From a virus: a stretch of 33,271 nt of DNA. The position numbers and the translations under genes were made by a program. Positions 31,601 to 33,271 of this stretch are shown piece by piece. The notes under the pieces were generated by a model. The model ran no database searches, had not been told where the DNA came from, and worked only from the letters and a program-made list of their open reading frames with translations. Location of the stretch: positions 1-33,271 of the IMG/VR virus record IMGVR_UViG_3300025141_000410; one strand, written 5' to 3'. Positions within the stretch are counted from its first letter, which is position 1, and each line of letters starts with the position of its first letter.

Positions 31601-33271
31601 CGTCTGTGAAGCGGATTTTCATGCCATCGTCATCCATGGTTTCGTGGATAATCGCGCTGTCAAAGACAAAGCGCGCTACATCCCCCTGTACGAACGCGGG
31701 GGCTCCTGCATACGGCACGCCTGTGAGTGTTTCTAGAAGCACTCCGGCGCTGGAGTAGATTTCTACTTTGGGTTCGGACGGGTAGGCGTCAATTTGCATC
31801 CCGCCTAATTCTACATATAAATTTGTCATATTATTGTTTTCTCCTTGGGTTTCCCCATTGTTATTATATAATTCTATAACCTCATTTTCTGAAAGTGCTC
31901 GGTCATAGATAAGCACTTGATCTATATCGCCGTTCAACCACCCAGAAGGGTTGGTGGAGTTAGCGCTGTATGAACCAATTCTCACTGGAACATCTGAAAG
32001 GAAAGAACCTGTGATGTTTGTCAAGGTACCCTCCAGCTGGCCATCCACATAAAAATGAAGACTTGGGCCGCTCCTAACGTATGTTAACATGTGCCATTGA
32101 CCGTCATTGATGACAGTTTCGGCATAAACAGCAGGTTGTGTTGCATCTGCACCCTGTTTGCTTCTCCAGCCGACTGTCACATTCCCGGCGGCTTGAATAT
32201 TCGAGGCTAAATAGGATTTGGAGCTTCCGCCGTATGCTTCTCGCGCCATGTAAACCATGCCTTCTGTCGCCTCTGTTCTGACCCACATTGAAAATGAGGC
32301 ATCTGAACCCCAGATGTCGCCCAAGCTTTGGTCTAAGAGGATTTCTCCGCTTGTGCCATTAAGTTGAGCGTATGATCTACCAGCGGCTGTCTCAAATGTT
32401 GCACCATTTACTGTTCCATCGTTCGATCCAATAGAATCAGTTGCATCAGTGTCAAGAACATATTTTGCAACCAATCCGTCTTCGAGATCCAGTGTGGAAG
32501 AATGAAGTTCTGTCACTTCGGAGGCACTTAGTGCCCTGTTCCAGATGTGTAAATCATCCATTAAGCCACGGACGTGAATGTTGGGGTATGTATCTGCACC
32601 AACTCTATATGGAGCACTGCTGTTCCAAGGAACATAAGTAAGGGCACCGGAATTATCCAATGTGCCGTCTAGATAGACAGCGACAGTAGAGCTATCCCAT
32701 GTAACCGTGACCAAATTCCACTGTCCTGCAACAAGTGCATCAGTTGATGTAATTGATTGTACACTTGCCGAGTTACTGTTATAATGCCGAACTCTGACGT
32801 TGCCAGATGTCGGCAGAACATCGATCATGAACGACGGCATATCTGACCCGTGAACATGATCAGATATTAATGTTTGATAACTATCGAAATTATCAGGTTT
32901 CACCCAAACACTGAATGTGTATGGCCCGCTTGAGCCGATGTTGAGGCTTTCAGGGATTTGTGCATAGTCTCCATGAGCCGACAGGCGGAGCACATCGCGG
33001 TTGTTGGTGGTCTCAAAAGAAGCCCCACCGTGAGATGTACCATCGTTGGATCCAACTGAGTCAGTAACATCAGTGTCAAGAGCATATTTTGCAACAAGGC
33101 CGTCTGTTAGAGCTGGCGGAACATATGGTTCTGCTCCTGCTGCATGTAGAGTTGTGACTTCGGCATCTGAAAGCTGTCTATCCCAGATTCTTAAATCATC
33201 CATCGATCCGTCAAGATACTCACCATACTCCGCATAGACAGAACCGATTCTCATGCCGGATCCAGCACTAA
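28638..33271 (-). CDS. Tail fibre with LamG domains and coiled-coil repeats (5' end outside window)
   Basis: The frame is open to the window edge. The first visible ATG (33254) lies in the middle of a LamG fold (RIGSVYAEYG then MDDLRIWDRQLS), so the true start is upstream. Counting from that ATG, a LamG-like (concanavalin-type) domain covers about 49-258 and another about 260-470, each ending in the MDDLHIWNRALS-type strand. These often bind sugars. A beta-rich part follows (about 480-720) with a Gly-rich turn (SGAGNGGGGG). A repeat array covers about 730-1405, in which QEAKEAAYEVSNDAA occurs seven times and three longer repeats are interleaved. This is a likely trimeric coiled-coil shaft. 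The C-terminal 130 residues form a beta-rich end (FGIKAYDLQS at the stop). It should recognise the host surface. A strong terminator follows. Confidence 0.88.
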   Translation of the reverse strand, partial: SAGSGMRIGSVYAEYGEYLDGSMDDLRIWDRQLSDAEVTTLHAAGAEPYVPPALTDGLVAKYALDTDVTDSVGSNDGTSHGGASFETTNNRDVLRLSAHGDYAQIPESLNIGSSGPYTFSVWVKPDNFDSYQTLISDHVHGSDMPSFMIDVLPTSGNVRVRHYNSNSASVQSITSTDALVAGQWNLVTVTWDSSTVAVYLDGTLDNSGALTYVPWNSSAPYRVGADTYPNIHVRGLMDDLHIWNRALSASEVTELHSSTLDLEDGLVAKYVLDTDATDSIGSNDGTVNGATFETAAGRSYAQLNGTSGEILLDQSLGDIWGSDASFSMWVRTEATEGMVYMAREAYGGSSKSYLASNIQAAGNVTVGWRSKQGADATQPAVYAETVINDGQWHMLTYVRSGPSLHFYVDGQLEGTLTNITGSFLSDVPVRIGSYSANSTNPSGWLNGDIDQVLIYDRALSENEVIELYNNNGETQGENNNMTNLYVELGGMQIDAYPSEPKVEIYSSAGVLLETLTGVPYAGAPAFVQGDVARFVFDSAIIHETMDDDGMKIRFTDEYGDGSFQTPSSPGASDIILGYTLNGTDFPVETVVLTAQVVATLETELGDAESESPGNLVELTFDLNPGFAPVVGSASVAIVAFDSGAGNGGGGGATVVRTRIHHDQVRMQSHDEYDAELSGEFATPSLAVSAGAAPGSLSVDGLPLEFIGIGLDTLDYGVRGSGVGAMIVNKAKLDTDIMEMEVLIGTEEARARNAEEGLQIDLDAQEAKEAAYEVSNDAALAAEIARAMGVETGLQAALDTQEAKEAAYEVSNDAAVGVERGRIDALLSGSTVDLDQLVELVAAYELADTDIISSITNEIANRAQGDADERAFALAARTLNESNRDSSIAAAKVLADQAIVDAKVVADAEMAKEQSDRAQGDADERAFALAARTANETARDAAIAAAKATSDAEIAAAKVVADGEMLQEQQDRSDGDATERAFALAARTLNESNRDSSIAAAKVLADQAIVDAKVIADAALAAEETRAMGVEAGLQAALDTQEAKEAAYEVSNDAALAAEETRAMGVEAGLQAALDTQEAKEAAYEVSNDAALAALQTDVDGNELDGDTDRALIRTEIADAKVVHDQEVVDAKVVADAAMATEIARAMGVEAGLQAALDTQEAKEAAYEVSNDAAVGVERGRIDALLSGSDVDLDQLVELVAAYELADSDIISDIVSIQGANAADEAALATHLTAYGTKMGLLDAEDSSIRIDFAAADVSAFSASVIREQAIQTELTSHKSAYSTKMGLLDAEDSSIRIDFAAADTALHGVISAEIDGDIATQEALALIDRNAVRSEFAAGDAGLQAALDTQEAKEAAYEVSNDAALAAETARASAAEVGIQAALDTQEAKEAAYEVSNDAALAAEIGLRAALEAEYDAYVISNNQAVLDVATDLSDYETSNDLDVTNMKADLVALHDRFQVAFMPPLPSDVAIGVSYNFVAGAGLDPMSEIIHATLNGLVMNPYTEISWLADAGGLIYGFTTNIALAEGDVISLFGIKAYDLQS
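29073..31000 (-). repeat. Internal repeat array of the tail fibre
   Basis: Seven copies of a roughly 50-base unit encoding QEAKEAAYEVSNDAA begin (plus coordinates) near 29073, 29182, 29750, 30003, 30112, 30831 and 30940, nearly identical at DNA level. Interleaved are three copies of a roughly 50-residue unit with ERAFALAARTLNESNRDSSI, two copies of GRIDALLSGSxVDLDQLVEL and two of KMGLLDAEDSSIRIDFAAAD. Near-identity in DNA, not only in protein, points to recent duplication or gene conversion. Confidence 0.9.

Overview
The window is one strand-biased block of a large contractile-tailed bacteriophage (myovirus). Every supportable gene lies on the minus strand. Genes are packed with ATGA or TTGA overlaps or short gaps, and no stretch over about 110 bases lacks a gene. 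There are no tRNA or rRNA genes, transposases, integrases or CRISPR arrays. The gene set looks like a distant relative of the T4 superfamily: UvsX-like recombinase, gp32-like zinc ssDNA-binding protein, gp41/DnaB-type helicase, gp19-like tube, gp26-like hub assembly protein and a LysM gp53-like protein. The polymerase, however, is a compact family A enzyme rather than T4's family B. The host cannot be read from the sequence. The style (class II ribonucleotide reductase, LamG fibre) suggests an aquatic or other environmental bacterial host; that is inference.

Layout, in order of transcription (high to low coordinates). (1) 33271-22784: a tail fibre with LamG domains and a long internal repeat array (cut by the window edge), a strong terminator, a small acidic protein, a very large tail sheath, the tail tube, and a gp26-like protein whose reading frame runs into a second frame across a run of seven T. 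A second terminator follows. (2) 22732-13577: a 113-aa protein, tape measure, tube-cap/baseplate protein, LysM baseplate protein, a 1216-aa baseplate hub candidate and a 435-aa unknown. (3) 13563-11289: a compact DNA polymerase, a protein whose N-terminal half resembles the tubulin/FtsZ GTPase domain, and a small SH3-like protein. (4) 11176-6058: ssDNA-binding protein, small basic protein, UvsX, J-domain protein, 5'-3' exonuclease and helicase. (5) 6057-1: B12-dependent ribonucleotide reductase, GroES-like co-chaperonin, a very small ORF, a Rossmann-type flavoprotein-like protein, a DUF6356 protein, a 721-aa acidic protein and the start of another gene.

Two promoter classes can be read directly. 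The replication half carries five exact TTGACA-N17-TATATT/TATAAT sites (at or upstream of polymerase, the small SH3-like gene, SSB, exonuclease and helicase), three of them with an extended TGT just before the -10. The structural half lacks these. It carries a shared ACTATTTA motif upstream of four late genes, twice directly after an intrinsic terminator. This fits host-sigma70 early/middle transcription and a phage-specific late class.

Most noteworthy: the tubulin/FtsZ-like protein next to the replisome genes; a probable programmed frameshift joining the gp26-like protein to the following frame; an exonuclease-less family A polymerase with HDS in motif C; phage-borne GroES-like and J-domain proteins together; and the two-class promoter code.
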